From Sporolactobacillus kofuensis (GTDB lineage Bacteria > Bacillota > Bacilli > Bacillales > Sporolactobacillaceae), in NCBI RefSeq assembly GCF_042660205.1, contig NZ_JBHSTQ010000001.1:343670-407669 (forward strand): 64,000 bases of DNA. Reading direction: 5' to 3'. Below, one piece after another: positions 17,826 through 26,626 of this stretch. Positions within the stretch are counted from its first letter, which is position 1. Every line of letters begins with the position of its first letter. A model generated the notes under the pieces. It did not search any database. It was not told where the DNA came from and saw only the letters and a program-made list of their open reading frames with translations. The translations under genes and the position numbers were made by a program.

Positions 17826-18352
17826 CAGTATAAATTCGCGTGTTTCAGCGAGTCCGTTCCTGAATCAGGGACCAGCGAGACCCCGCAGACTTTTGCCTGC
17901 TCGAGGAGGCTTGCGGTACGCCCGCGGCAAGCGAGCAATCGGAGCAAAATTAATACAAAATAAGGACTGGATGTTTTTTGCCCAATTATTAAAGGTTAAG
18001 GTTTTTTCTTTAAAAATGAGCGAAGATGTGAGACGCATGCGGGACTGTTCCAGATGATCGCGTACCAGCGAGACCCCGCAGATATTTGCCTGCTCGAGGA
18101 GGCTTGCGGTGCGCCCGCGGCAAGCGAGCAATCGGAGCATAATTGATACAAAATAAGGACTGGATGTTTTTTGCCCAATTATTAAAGGTTAAGGTTTTTT
18201 CTTTAAAAATGAGCGAAGATGCGAGACGCCTGCGGGACTGTTCCAGATGATCGCGTACCAGCGAGACCCCGCAGATATTTGCCTGCTCGAGGAGGCTTGC
18301 GGTGCGCCCGCGGCAAGCGAGCAATCGGAGCATAATTGATACAAAATAAGGA
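17826..18352 (+). repeat. Tandem array of the intergenic repeat, three copies, 193-base period
   Basis: The landmark ACCAGCGAGACCCCGCAG starts at 17871, 18064 and 18257, exactly 193 bases apart. Each unit has a GC-rich part of about 115 bases (GCGAGACGCCTGCGGGA; the landmark; CTCGAGGAGGCTTGCGG; CGCCCGCGGCAAGCGAG; CAATCGGAGCATAA) and an AT-rich spacer of about 75 bases (ACAAAATAAGGACTGG, GCCCAATTATTAAAGG). Units two and three are almost identical; the first is diverged upstream. The GC part can fold: CTGCGGG with CCCGCAG, and TGCTC-GCTTGC with GCAAGC-GAGCA around a GAGGAG bulge. Function is unknown. Confidence 0.95.
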
Positions 18353-18432
18353 TTGAAAAAATTTCTTAAACAACGAACATTTTAAATAAACGAACCTAAA
18401 TGAATAAAATGAAATAAAATTTCCATAAAATG

Positions 18433-18461
18433 TTTGACTTTTTCGATTAAAGAGTTATATT
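18433..18461 (+). promoter_or_regulatory. SigA-like promoter in the gap before ytzE
   Basis: TTGACT (18433-18438) and TATATT (18456-18461) are 17 bases apart, about 220 bases upstream of ytzE. The remaining 18353-18684 sequence is AT-rich; it holds one short AGATGA/TCATCT hairpin (18547-18562) and no gene I can support. Confidence 0.5.
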
Positions 18462-18684
18462 TAAATTGTTTAATTCGATAATTCAATGACATCATGACTC
18501 TGATAGGGGTTTTTGGCGTCTCACGGTTCTGTGTTGGCGACCATAGAGATGATCCATCATCTTCCTAACCCATAGCATTTGGAAGTATTTCCTTGTGAAA
18601 ACTCCTCTGTTTTTACTCTTTTTTGAATATTTTGCTCAATAGAAGGCATACCTTTTATTGATAAATAATCTAGGGAGTGGTTAT

Positions 18685-18903
18685 TTGGGTCCTTCAACTG
18701 ATCGTATGCTAAATCGCGTTAGGTCCGTTTATTTGTTTATTCGCAGACAAGGTACTGTCACGACGAAAGAGCTGGTTGAAGAATTTGACATGACACAGAG
18801 AACAATGCAAAGAGACTTGAATATTCTCACTTATAATGATTTGGTCAGAAGTCCTAGAAGGGGACAATGGACCGTAACGAAGAAAAAAGTGAAAGTATCG
18901 TGA
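18685..18903 (+). CDS. ytzE: YtzE, small DeoR-type helix-turn-helix protein
   Basis: This 72-residue protein is only a DeoR/HTH_11-type DNA-binding domain (GTVTTKELVEEFDMTQRTMQRDLNIL) with no ligand domain; the recognition helix is intact. B. subtilis YtzE has the same length and layout. I start at TTG 18685 (reading GPSTDRMLNRVRSVY after the initiator), with GGAG seven bases upstream; the in-frame TTG at 18658 has no ribosome site. It lies upstream of ytgP as in B. subtilis. Target genes are unknown. Confidence 0.85.
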   Translation: MGPSTDRMLNRVRSVYLFIRRQGTVTTKELVEEFDMTQRTMQRDLNILTYNDLVRSPRRGQWTVTKKKVKVS

Positions 18904-18930
18904 GCTGTTTAATAACAGCTCTTTTTATTT
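18902..18930 (+). terminator. Terminator of ytzE
   Basis: AGCTGTT-TAAT-AACAGCT followed by CTTTTTATTT; the 5' arm overlaps the ytzE stop codon. Confidence 0.85.
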
Positions 18931-19037
18931 GACCTTTTCCCTCCCCTACATCAATTAAAGCGTTTATAGGCAAAATTCATTTTGGAACATAGACTATAAA
19001 CGATTGTTATCCAATTATGTACAGGGAGGAAAGAAAC

Positions 19038-19556
19038 ATGTTTTCAAGCCCGAATTCCGAATCGATCCCAACAGACGCAAGCGCATTTCAACCGTCTTCA
19101 GCACCAAGAGGAATAATTAATCCGCAACCTACGTATTCCATTCAGAATGATCCAACGGCTCTTCCATTTCAATCACCATCAGAGATCGCATTTCCATTTC
19201 CACAAACGCAAGGATTCACCGAACCTTATAAGGAGAACAGCTTTGAATGGGACGGTACATCACTAGAAAACCGGCAAATGCAGCAACCGCCTCGTCCACC
19301 TCAACCGCCTTTTAATCCGCAACAAATTGAAAGGCGATTAACCCAACTTGAACGACAACAACAACAAATTCAGCGGCAGTTACGACAGGTTGAACAACAA
19401 CAGCAGCAATTTGAGCGGCAATTACGCCAAGTTGAACGGCAGCAACAACAAGTTCAGCGTGAACTTCAAAGCTTAGATCGTCGTGTGCGTGCCCTTGAAC
19501 AAAGACTTGGGTTTCCTATGCCGCCTATCGGTATTCCGGGATTTCCTCCAAGATAA
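19038..19556 (+). CDS. Glutamine-rich coiled-coil protein with 14-residue repeats
   Basis: This 172-residue protein is not recognised. Residues 1 to about 95 are low-complexity and rich in Pro, Ser, Gln and Phe (PFQSPSEIAFPFPQTQ, QQPPRPPQPPFNPQQ). Then four 14-residue units follow, such as RQLRQVEQQQQQFE and RQLRQVERQQQQVQ, equal to two heptads each and predicted to form a coiled coil. It ends in a Pro/Gly tail (FPMPPIGIPGFPP). There is no signal peptide or membrane helix. ATG 19038 has AGGGAGG upstream. It is monocistronic between two terminators. The composition is like spore coat or crust proteins, which is a guess only. Confidence 0.8.
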   Translation: MFSSPNSESIPTDASAFQPSSAPRGIINPQPTYSIQNDPTALPFQSPSEIAFPFPQTQGFTEPYKENSFEWDGTSLENRQMQQPPRPPQPPFNPQQIERRLTQLERQQQQIQRQLRQVEQQQQQFERQLRQVERQQQQVQRELQSLDRRVRALEQRLGFPMPPIGIPGFPPR

Positions 19557-19565
19557 GCAGCACAT

Positions 19566-19600
19566 AAAAAAAGTCGAAACAATCGTTTCGACTTTTTTTA
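19566..19600. terminator. Bidirectional terminator between the coiled-coil gene and ytgP
   Basis: AAAAAAGTCGAAAC pairs with GTTTCGACTTTTTT around AATC; A and T tracts serve both convergent genes. Confidence 0.9.
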
Positions 19601-19620
19601 TTATGCAGTTCAAGCTACAG

Positions 19621-21216
19621 TCATTCCGCTTGTTTCCCTCTGAAATTCCCAACCACGCGTCTTAATAAGCCCGTCCATTTCGCAAGAAGCAAATAAACGG
19701 CAGCTCCAAGAAGTACACTTAAGAGAATAACAACAATCGCCTCTCCTTTACTGCTTGGTGAATGTCCACCGAAGATTAAGAAGATGAGTTGAATCACAAG
19801 GCCCATCATGACCGTATACCCAATAATATGGATAAGCTGATTAGCAATATTTGAGTAGTGATAGTCCGTTGCCCTTTTGATTGCAATTAAATTAATCAGA
19901 ATGCATAATGTATAACCTATATCTGTTGCGATCACTGGGCCAACCATACCGAAGAGTTTCATGGATACGGGGTTAAGTAATATTTTAACCAGTACTCCAG
20001 CACCAAGACTGAACAGGGTCACTCTTTGATGATTAATGCCTTGAAGAATAGAAGCGGTCACTTGGAACAGTGCAAAGAAAATCGCTGTTGGGGCATACCA
20101 CATCAAAATGCGTCCGCCGATCGCTAAATCGACGGGGTCGATTTCAAAGAGTAACCCATGCACCATATACCCTAATAGAGACAAGCCAATCGATGCTGGA
20201 ATCGTAAGAAATAATACCAATTCAAAAGCTTGGGTAATCTTATTGTTGACATCCTTTAGACGTCCGACAGAATACGATTGAATGATTGCAGGTACGGCAC
20301 TTACGGCAAGAGACGTTGCCAGAGTTACCGGGATCATCACCATTTTCTGATCATTCATGGTTAAATCAGTAATCACCTTTTTCGTAACGTCTGCACTGTA
20401 TTCAAGGTAATGATAAGCCATTACTTGGTCAATGAGCTGATAGAGCTGCATCGCAATGCCTACAGCGACAAAAGGAACAGCATATGTTACAAGCTCTTTA
20501 TACATAGAGAGATATGAAATTTTAGAGCGTCTAGTCAAGGTTTGTTCCAATTTATTGAGATACGGACGTCTAGCGACCCAATATTGGAGCATAACGTAAA
20601 GACCGGCTACCGCTCCGACAAATGCCGCAAAAGTAGCGAGGGAAGCAGCCGTAACTGCTGATCCATTAAATACCTTCATGACTAGAAATGCACTAACGAG
20701 AATAAAACCAACGCGAATAATTTGCTCAACAACTTGAGAAACTGCTGTTGGTCCCATCGATTGAAACCCTTGAAAATAACCGCGTAACAGACTCATAACC
20801 GGAACAACCAATATTGCGATGCTAACCACTCGGGTAACGAGAATGACATTGGGCACCTCAGCAGAGGGAACACCATAAGTAGCGACTATATTTGGCGCTC
20901 CAAGAAACAAGATCATGAAACCGATCAAACCGGTTATAGACATTAAGACTATTCCAGATTTAAATAGACGCTTTCCCGATTCATAATCTCCAAGCGCGTT
21001 ATACTTTGATACGAATTTAGAAACTGCCAGCGGTAAGCCCATCGTTGAGATACTAAGCATGATCGCATATGGCGTATAAGCATATTGGTAAAGGAAGGAT
21101 CCCTCCGTACCCGTTAATGCATTATAGGGGATAACAAATAAAATACCTAACAATCTTGAAGAAAAAGCAGCAATGGTAAGAATCATCGTGCCCCGGATCA
21201 TTTTTGATGCGGACAT
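19621..21216 (-). CDS. ytgP: YtgP, MurJ-like lipid II flippase / polysaccharide biosynthesis protein
   Basis: This 531-residue integral membrane protein of the MOP superfamily has about 14 predicted helices and the N-terminal MIRGTMILTIAAFSSRLLGI typical of MATE/MurJ/PST transporters. In B. subtilis YtgP was identified as the MurJ-type protein that moves lipid-linked peptidoglycan precursor across the membrane, redundant with Amj (established). Other PST-like exporters look similar, but the position beside ytzE supports YtgP. The start has AGGAG nine bases upstream. Confidence 0.88.
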   Translation of the reverse strand: MSASKMIRGTMILTIAAFSSRLLGILFVIPYNALTGTEGSFLYQYAYTPYAIMLSISTMGLPLAVSKFVSKYNALGDYESGKRLFKSGIVLMSITGLIGFMILFLGAPNIVATYGVPSAEVPNVILVTRVVSIAILVVPVMSLLRGYFQGFQSMGPTAVSQVVEQIIRVGFILVSAFLVMKVFNGSAVTAASLATFAAFVGAVAGLYVMLQYWVARRPYLNKLEQTLTRRSKISYLSMYKELVTYAVPFVAVGIAMQLYQLIDQVMAYHYLEYSADVTKKVITDLTMNDQKMVMIPVTLATSLAVSAVPAIIQSYSVGRLKDVNNKITQAFELVLFLTIPASIGLSLLGYMVHGLLFEIDPVDLAIGGRILMWYAPTAIFFALFQVTASILQGINHQRVTLFSLGAGVLVKILLNPVSMKLFGMVGPVIATDIGYTLCILINLIAIKRATDYHYSNIANQLIHIIGYTVMMGLVIQLIFLIFGGHSPSSKGEAIVVILLSVLLGAAVYLLLAKWTGLLRRVVGNFRGKQAE

Positions 21217-21386
21217 CTGTCAACGCTCCTAAACTCTCAATTGGGCAATAATGCCCACAACTCTTAGTATTTTACCATATTCATTTAATCATGCAGCATC
21301 GATATGGTAAGCTCTTCCATGAATTGTCACATTTCATCGTAAAAACGTAAAATTTATCAATGCAACAAATGATTTCTAAGTACAAA

Positions 21387-21428
21387 ATAAAAGTCGCTTC
21401 TATGCTTTCGCATGAAAAGCGACTTTTT
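21387..21428 (-). terminator. Terminator of leuS
   Basis: On the minus strand AAAAAGTCGCTTTTC pairs with GAAGCGACTTTT and is followed by ATTTTG. The rest of the gap to ytgP shows nothing else. Confidence 0.85.
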
Positions 21429-21441
21429 AGTGGGATGGCCT

Positions 21442-23871
21442 TTATTTAGCCACAATATTGACGAGTTTATCGGGAACTGCGATCACCTTTTTGATCGACT
21501 TTTCAGCAAGCTGTGCCTTAATTTGCTCGTCGCCAAGCGCCATCTTCTCAAGTTCGTCTCTTGATGTTCCTTTATCTACATTGAGCCGCGCACGAATCTT
21601 GCCATTAATTTGAACAATAATCTCAATTTGTTCTTCAACGAGCTTATTGGCATCGTAAACCGGCCACATTGATTTTTCAATGGACTGATCATGGCCAAGT
21701 AGCGACCAGATTTCTTCACTAATATGCGGAGCGACAGGAGAAAGAAGTTTAATGAAACCTTCCGCCATCGATGCAGGGATCTTGTCTTGTTTGTAAACTT
21801 CATTAATAAACGTCATGAGTTGTGCAATGCCCGTGTTGAAATGCATGATTTCAAAGTCTTCACTAACCTTTTTAACAGTCTGGTGATAAGCTTTTTCAAA
21901 TTCCTCGCTGACTGTTGCATTCGGAGCTACAATTTCAGAAAGCTTTCCTTCGGACGTTACAAACAGTCTCCAGATACGGTCGAGGAACCGACGTGAGCCG
22001 TCAATTCCAGTCTCCGACCAAGGCTTCGCAGCATCGATTGGTCCCATAAACATTTCATAAAGGCGAAGCGTGTCGGCACCGTGAGAAGCAACGATGTCAT
22101 CCGGATTGATCACGTTCCCCTTCGATTTGCTCATTTTCTCGTGATTTGTTCCAAGAATCATCCCTTGGTTGACGAGTTTTTGGAACGGTTCTTTGGTCGG
22201 TACGACGCCTAGATCATAAAGTACTTTGTGCCAGAAACGTGCATACAGCAGGTGGAGTACCGCATGCTCTGCCCCGCCAACATACAGATCAACCGACATC
22301 CAGCGTTTCAGTTTTTCCGGATCTGCCAGTTTTTCTTTGTTATGTGGATCGATATAACGAAGGAAGTACCAACTACTTCCCGCCCATTGCGGCATGGTGT
22401 TTGTTTCGCGGCGTCCCTTCATGCCCGTTTCAGGAACCGTCACTTCAATCCAGTCGGTTATGTTGGCAAGCGGTGATTCTCCCGTACCGGATGGCTTGAT
22501 ATTTTTTGTTTTAGGAAGACGAAGCGGCAGTTCTTCTTCTGGAACAGCTTTAAGCGACCCATCTTCCATATGGATAATCGGAATCGGTTCGCCCCAGTAA
22601 CGCTGGCGACTGAACAGCCAGTCGCGGAGCCGATACGTAACTTTACGGCTGCCGACCTTGTGAGCGACGAGCCAATCAATCATTTTTGCGATCGCTTCTT
22701 GTTTTCCGAGTCCATCTAGAAAACCAGAATTGACATGTTTGCCGTCACCTGTATAGGCTTCCTTGGACAGATCGCCTCCGGCAACAACTTCAACAATCGG
22801 CAGATTAAACTTCGTTGCAAATTCATAGTCACGATCATCATGTCCAGGAACCGCCATAATGGCGCCTGATCCATAAGTAATCAAAACATAATCAGCGATC
22901 CAAATCGGTACTTTTTTACCGTTAACCGGGTTGATTGCATATGCCCCGGTAAACGCACCGGTTTTCGTTTTTGCCAGATCCGTTCGTTCCAAATCGCTTT
23001 TTGCTGCCACATCAGCGCGGTATTGATCAACAGCCGACTTCTGTTCCGGTGTGACAATCTTATCGATTAATTTATGCTCCGGTGCGAGCACCATATAGGT
23101 TGCACCGAACAGCGTATCCGGACGTGTCGTGAAAACTGTTACTTTTTCATTTTCGAATCCGTCAATGGCAAACTGCACTTCAGCCCCTACAGAGCGACCG
23201 ATCCAGTTACGCTGCATCTCTTTAATGCTATCCGGCCAGTCGAGATCGTCAAGATCATCAAGCAGACGATCGGCATAGGCGGTAATTTTCAGCATCCATT
23301 GCCGCATTGGCTTGCGAATGACCGGATGCCCGCCGCGCTCGCTCTTTCCATCAATAACCTCTTCATTTGCCAGAACGGTTCCGAGTGCCGGACACCAGTT
23401 CACCGGGACTTCTGCACTATAAGCGAGCCCTTTTTTGTACAGCTGCAGGAAGATCCATTGCGTCCACTTATAGTACTCCGGATCGGTTGTGTTGAGTTCA
23501 CGATCCCAATCGTAGGAAAAACCAAGCGATTTAATCTGCTTTTTGAATGTAGCAATGTTCTGTTCTGTAAAATCAGCCGGATCGTGTCCGGTATCCAGTG
23601 CGTATTGTTCCGCCGGAAGCCCAAAGGCATCCCACCCGATTGGATGCAGCACTTCGAAGCCTTGCATCCGTTTCATACGCGCCATAATATCGGTTGCAGT
23701 ATAACCTTCCGGATGTCCGACATGCAGTCCTTTTCCTGACGGATATGGAAACATATCTAGTACATAATATTTAGGTTTATCCGAATCATCATGGGTCTTG
23801 AATGTTTGATGATCATCCCAATAATTTTGCCATCTTGCTTCAATTTTTCGATGGTCAAAGGCCATTGCCAT
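21442..23871 (-). CDS. leuS: Leucyl-tRNA synthetase
   Basis: This 809-residue class I aminoacyl-tRNA synthetase charges tRNA-Leu. Visible are the HIGH-type motif PYPSGKGLHVGHPEGY, the CP1 editing domain with TTRPDTLFGATYMVLAPEH, a DWLFSRQRYWGEPIP block and the class I KMSKS loop in MSKSKGNVINPDD. ATG 23871 (MAMAFDHRKIEARWQ) has GGAGG eight bases upstream; the open frame upstream of it runs back through the T-box leader and is not coding. Expression is controlled by the T-box riboswitch directly upstream. Confidence 0.98.
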   Translation of the reverse strand: MAMAFDHRKIEARWQNYWDDHQTFKTHDDSDKPKYYVLDMFPYPSGKGLHVGHPEGYTATDIMARMKRMQGFEVLHPIGWDAFGLPAEQYALDTGHDPADFTEQNIATFKKQIKSLGFSYDWDRELNTTDPEYYKWTQWIFLQLYKKGLAYSAEVPVNWCPALGTVLANEEVIDGKSERGGHPVIRKPMRQWMLKITAYADRLLDDLDDLDWPDSIKEMQRNWIGRSVGAEVQFAIDGFENEKVTVFTTRPDTLFGATYMVLAPEHKLIDKIVTPEQKSAVDQYRADVAAKSDLERTDLAKTKTGAFTGAYAINPVNGKKVPIWIADYVLITYGSGAIMAVPGHDDRDYEFATKFNLPIVEVVAGGDLSKEAYTGDGKHVNSGFLDGLGKQEAIAKMIDWLVAHKVGSRKVTYRLRDWLFSRQRYWGEPIPIIHMEDGSLKAVPEEELPLRLPKTKNIKPSGTGESPLANITDWIEVTVPETGMKGRRETNTMPQWAGSSWYFLRYIDPHNKEKLADPEKLKRWMSVDLYVGGAEHAVLHLLYARFWHKVLYDLGVVPTKEPFQKLVNQGMILGTNHEKMSKSKGNVINPDDIVASHGADTLRLYEMFMGPIDAAKPWSETGIDGSRRFLDRIWRLFVTSEGKLSEIVAPNATVSEEFEKAYHQTVKKVSEDFEIMHFNTGIAQLMTFINEVYKQDKIPASMAEGFIKLLSPVAPHISEEIWSLLGHDQSIEKSMWPVYDANKLVEEQIEIIVQINGKIRARLNVDKGTSRDELEKMALGDEQIKAQLAEKSIKKVIAVPDKLVNIVAK

Positions 23872-23920
23872 GGCGTGTTCCTCCCTTTTCATAACCGGTA
23901 ATCGTTCTTGCAAAAAAATT

Positions 23921-24166
23921 AAAAAACCTCTCATCCTTAACCTGTTAGTTAGGGACGAGAGGTTGATGACTATTAATTCCCGCGGTACCACCCAAATTAG
24001 CTTAATAAAAATTATGCTCACTTGAATCCGTAACGTGGGGAAACGACAAGGTACCTAATCAAAGGCAACCCTGTAACTCAAGAGCGAGTTCGCCTAAATT
24101 CCCATGCCGATTCACACCAAACACCGGCTCTCTGAAAGGGTTCATTAGCTAGTACTCTCCGTCATT
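23921..24166 (-). promoter_or_regulatory. T-box leader (leucine) controlling leuS
   Basis: The minus strand reads GGTGGTACCGCGGGAATT at 23992-23975, the conserved T-box that pairs with uncharged tRNA. A stem I specifier loop reads GAACTC, giving the leucine codon CTC at 24088-24086. The terminator AACCTCTCGTCC...GGATGAGAGGTTTTTT lies at 23964-23921. Uncharged tRNA-Leu would stabilise the antiterminator and switch leuS on. Confidence 0.95.
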
Positions 24167-24194
24167 GTGATTTCATTTATAAGGTTGTGCTTCC

Positions 24195-24223
24195 ATTTTA
24201 TTGATATTGATCAGAGATGTCAA
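24195..24223 (-). promoter_or_regulatory. SigA promoter of the leuS transcript
   Basis: Minus strand TTGACA (24223-24218), 17-base spacer, TAAAAT (24200-24195). It starts the T-box leader. Confidence 0.8.
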
Positions 24224-24353
24224 CTCGATCGGGCAAAAATCGTTCTTCAGCGACAATACGTTGATACAGATTTTCACATTCCAAAATCCTCAACTTTATG
24301 TTTTCGCCATTGTTTGCTAGAATGTGCCTTAGGTAAATGAAGGGAGCCATGAC

Positions 24354-25322
24354 ATGGCGGAACAAAAATGGCCGAAACATTTCGGCCCGGATAAACGATA
24401 TTATTCTTGGAATACCTATCTAAGGCACAAGTTTGGAAGCAAAGTTTTTAAGGTGCCTCTTGATGGCGGCTTCGACTGTCCCAATCGTGATGGAAAAATA
24501 GCATGGGGTGGGTGCACCTTCTGCAGTCAGAAAGGGTCCGGGGACTTTGCAGGAAATCGTCGTGACGACCTGATCACTCAATTCAACACCATTAAAGACA
24601 AGATGAAAGCCAAATGGCCCCATGCAGACAAGTATATCGGCTACTTTCAAGCGTTCTCAAATACATATGCGCCTGTGGATGTGTTGCGCGAAAGCTATGA
24701 AGTCGTTTTAGAACAAGAAGGTGTCATTGGTCTTTCAATTGCAACGCGTCCGGACTGCCTGCCGGATGATGTCGTTGACTATTTGGCTGACTTAAATCAA
24801 CGCACTTTCCTTTGGCTAGAATTAGGGCTTCAAACTGTACATGACGAAACTGGTCGTCTAATTAACCGCGCACATGATTTTGACTGCTTTGTTGAAGGTG
24901 TAGAGAAATTACGCCGCCATCATATACCGGTTTGTGTTCATATTATTGACGGACTGCCTCGAGAAACCCCGGAAATGATGCTTGAAACCGCAAAAGCAGT
25001 GGCTAAGCTTGATGTACAAGGGATTAAAATTCATCTGCTCCATTTGCTGAAAAAAACAGCAATGGTAAAACAATACGAAAAAGGTATGCTTCAATTTCTC
25101 GATTTCAAAACCTATGTCAATCTTGTCTGTGATCAACTTGAAATTCTCCCGCCTGAAATGATCATCCATAGATTAACCGGTGACGGTCCTGCCGACCTGA
25201 TGATTGGTCCGATGTGGAGTCTCAACAAATGGGAAGTTCTCGACGCAATTGATGAAGAATTAGCCAGAAGAGACAGTTGGCAAGGAAAATATGCAAAATC
25301 ACCCATTCATCGTTCGCTCTAA
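24354..25322 (+). CDS. ytqA: YtqA, radical SAM protein (TIGR01212 type)
   Basis: This 322-residue radical SAM enzyme has the family's unusual iron-sulfur motif DCPNRDGKIAWGGCTFC (C-x11-C-x2-C, residues about 43-58). A SAM-domain barrel follows, including LGLQTVHDETGRLINRAHDF and VHIIDGLPRETPEMMLETA. From literature memory, YtqA (MnmL) acts with the methyltransferase YtqB (MnmM) in making mnm5-type wobble uridines of tRNA in Gram-positives. GGGAG is seven bases before the ATG. A ytqB gene does not follow here; instead the stop overlaps the end of the convergent ytpB gene by four bases. Confidence 0.9.
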   Translation: MAEQKWPKHFGPDKRYYSWNTYLRHKFGSKVFKVPLDGGFDCPNRDGKIAWGGCTFCSQKGSGDFAGNRRDDLITQFNTIKDKMKAKWPHADKYIGYFQAFSNTYAPVDVLRESYEVVLEQEGVIGLSIATRPDCLPDDVVDYLADLNQRTFLWLELGLQTVHDETGRLINRAHDFDCFVEGVEKLRRHHIPVCVHIIDGLPRETPEMMLETAKAVAKLDVQGIKIHLLHLLKKTAMVKQYEKGMLQFLDFKTYVNLVCDQLEILPPEMIIHRLTGDGPADLMIGPMWSLNKWEVLDAIDEELARRDSWQGKYAKSPIHRSL

Positions 25323-26386
25323 ATGCTTTGCCTGATTCGACGGTACAACCAACCGTTTACAAAGAAGAACAAGCCTCTACTGCCGGATTTACGAATTAAT
25401 TTTCGAGCAAGAACACGTACATTGCGTTGTCTTGCTACTTTTTGATCGGCAAGATAGATACCGAGCAGACCTCGATTAATCATTTTATGAAACTGTTTAT
25501 CCGGCATGGTTTCAATAGCGCGATCTGCTTCCTCAATAAAATGTTTGAAGCGATTGATCATTTCATCATCGTTGCGATAATACGAACAGAAGTTGAGATC
25601 TCCTTCAATGCGATCTTCTTCTTGATCGATGAAATAATCCATGAGGATATGTAAACCCTGCACCCATGGAAAATAACTGTCCTTGATTTGATCAACCAGA
25701 TGAACCATCTCTCTCCCTCGTGCGGCGGCGTACGACACAATACAGAAGATGCCTAGCGTTGATCCGGAACAAGCCGCAAATTCGTACCAGCTCATCTCAG
25801 GAAGATGAGCTTTATTTTTTTGGAACCAAGCAACCAGTCTTGGCACACGCTGATCTTTTTTTACATGCTTGTGTACTTGCAAATCACAATAAAATCCGGC
25901 TAATTCATGCAGTGCTGGTTGAATGATTGAGCGTGCGGAAATGTCTGCTAATACATCCTGGCAAGTGGAGACGAGCGCACACAAATAGCCGCCGTCCGCA
26001 CATTCACCGCGGAATCGATAATAATCGATCATTTTAGATCCTGGTGTGAGCGCATCAATCATTGATTGGTGTAGGCAGCGAAAGTCCTCGGGATCCAGTG
26101 ACACACTTCGATCGCATAAGTTGTCAAGATAATCACTGATTGTCTGATACGCAACGATAAAAGTGATAAGTTCACGCTGCTTCTGATCAGCCAGGAGACT
26201 GTATATTGCTCCGCCCTCACAATGAAAAGTTTTCGTTCTAATACTTGCCAATGCTTGCTTTCTTAATTCCAGATCTGGAATGGCGTGTGCTTTCTGTGTC
26301 CATTTATCAAGTTCTTCATGGACGGAAGGTAACACTTTTCGATAAATCTGTGCCATTAAGATTAATGGTCCCGACGGTACAGTCAT
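25319..26386 (-). CDS. ytpB: Tetraprenyl-beta-curcumene synthase (DUF2600)
   Basis: This protein of about 355 residues is a class IB terpene synthase that cyclises tetraprenyl diphosphate to tetraprenyl-beta-curcumene, a step toward C35 sesquarterpenes linked in Bacillus to spores and cell envelope. The Asp-rich metal site is TISDYLDNLCDRS (about 100-112), with a second acidic site in the C-terminal half (IDQEEDRIEGDLNFCSYYRND). ATG 26386 has AGGAGG eight bases upstream; the open frame extends 24 bases further without support. It stands alone, tail to tail with ytqA. Confidence 0.9.
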   Translation of the reverse strand: MTVPSGPLILMAQIYRKVLPSVHEELDKWTQKAHAIPDLELRKQALASIRTKTFHCEGGAIYSLLADQKQRELITFIVAYQTISDYLDNLCDRSVSLDPEDFRCLHQSMIDALTPGSKMIDYYRFRGECADGGYLCALVSTCQDVLADISARSIIQPALHELAGFYCDLQVHKHVKKDQRVPRLVAWFQKNKAHLPEMSWYEFAACSGSTLGIFCIVSYAAARGREMVHLVDQIKDSYFPWVQGLHILMDYFIDQEEDRIEGDLNFCSYYRNDDEMINRFKHFIEEADRAIETMPDKQFHKMINRGLLGIYLADQKVARQRNVRVLARKLIRKSGSRGLFFFVNGWLYRRIRQSI

Positions 26387-26579
26387 CTTCACGACCTCCT
26401 TACAAATCAATCAATCATCAAAGACTAGCGGTACGAAAAACGATAAAAGTCTCATTGCCTGCAAAGATTATTATTTTTTATGACCGACTCTTCACAAGGA
26501 TCCCGATGAGTTCTTATTTTTCTCATGATTAATCCTAGTATAACAAACGTTCTCTAAACTTATGTAACTGTATATCAAA

Positions 26580-26620
26580 TAAAAATCGCTTTCCCTTAAC
26601 TTGCAAGGAAAGCGATTTTG
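26580..26620 (-). terminator. Terminator of metK
   Basis: AAAATCGCTTTCC pairs with GGAAAGCGATTTT, symmetrical with T tracts on both strands, directly after the metK stop. Confidence 0.88.
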
Positions 26621-26626
26621 TAACGA

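Noticed and set aside
17865..18333. Minus-strand ORFs in the repeat arrays that start with the same peptide MLRLLACRGRTASLLEQA
   Set aside because: The shared peptide comes from the repeated DNA itself, starts lack ribosome sites, and the frames break between copies. The same happens near 45.6-45.9 kb and 31.3 kb.
17826..18352. Evenly spaced repeats that could suggest a CRISPR array
   Set aside because: Units are 193 bases long, the repeat part is over 100 bases and the spacers are identical to each other rather than unique; no cas genes are nearby.
23074..23739. 221-residue ORF opposite leuS
   Set aside because: It is antisense to an intact leuS, has no ribosome site and no recognisable domain; long antisense frames are expected there from codon bias.
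21442..24021. Longer leuS reading frame of 859 codons
   Set aside because: The first 50 codons run through the T-box terminator and antiterminator; GGAGG and homology place the start at 23871.
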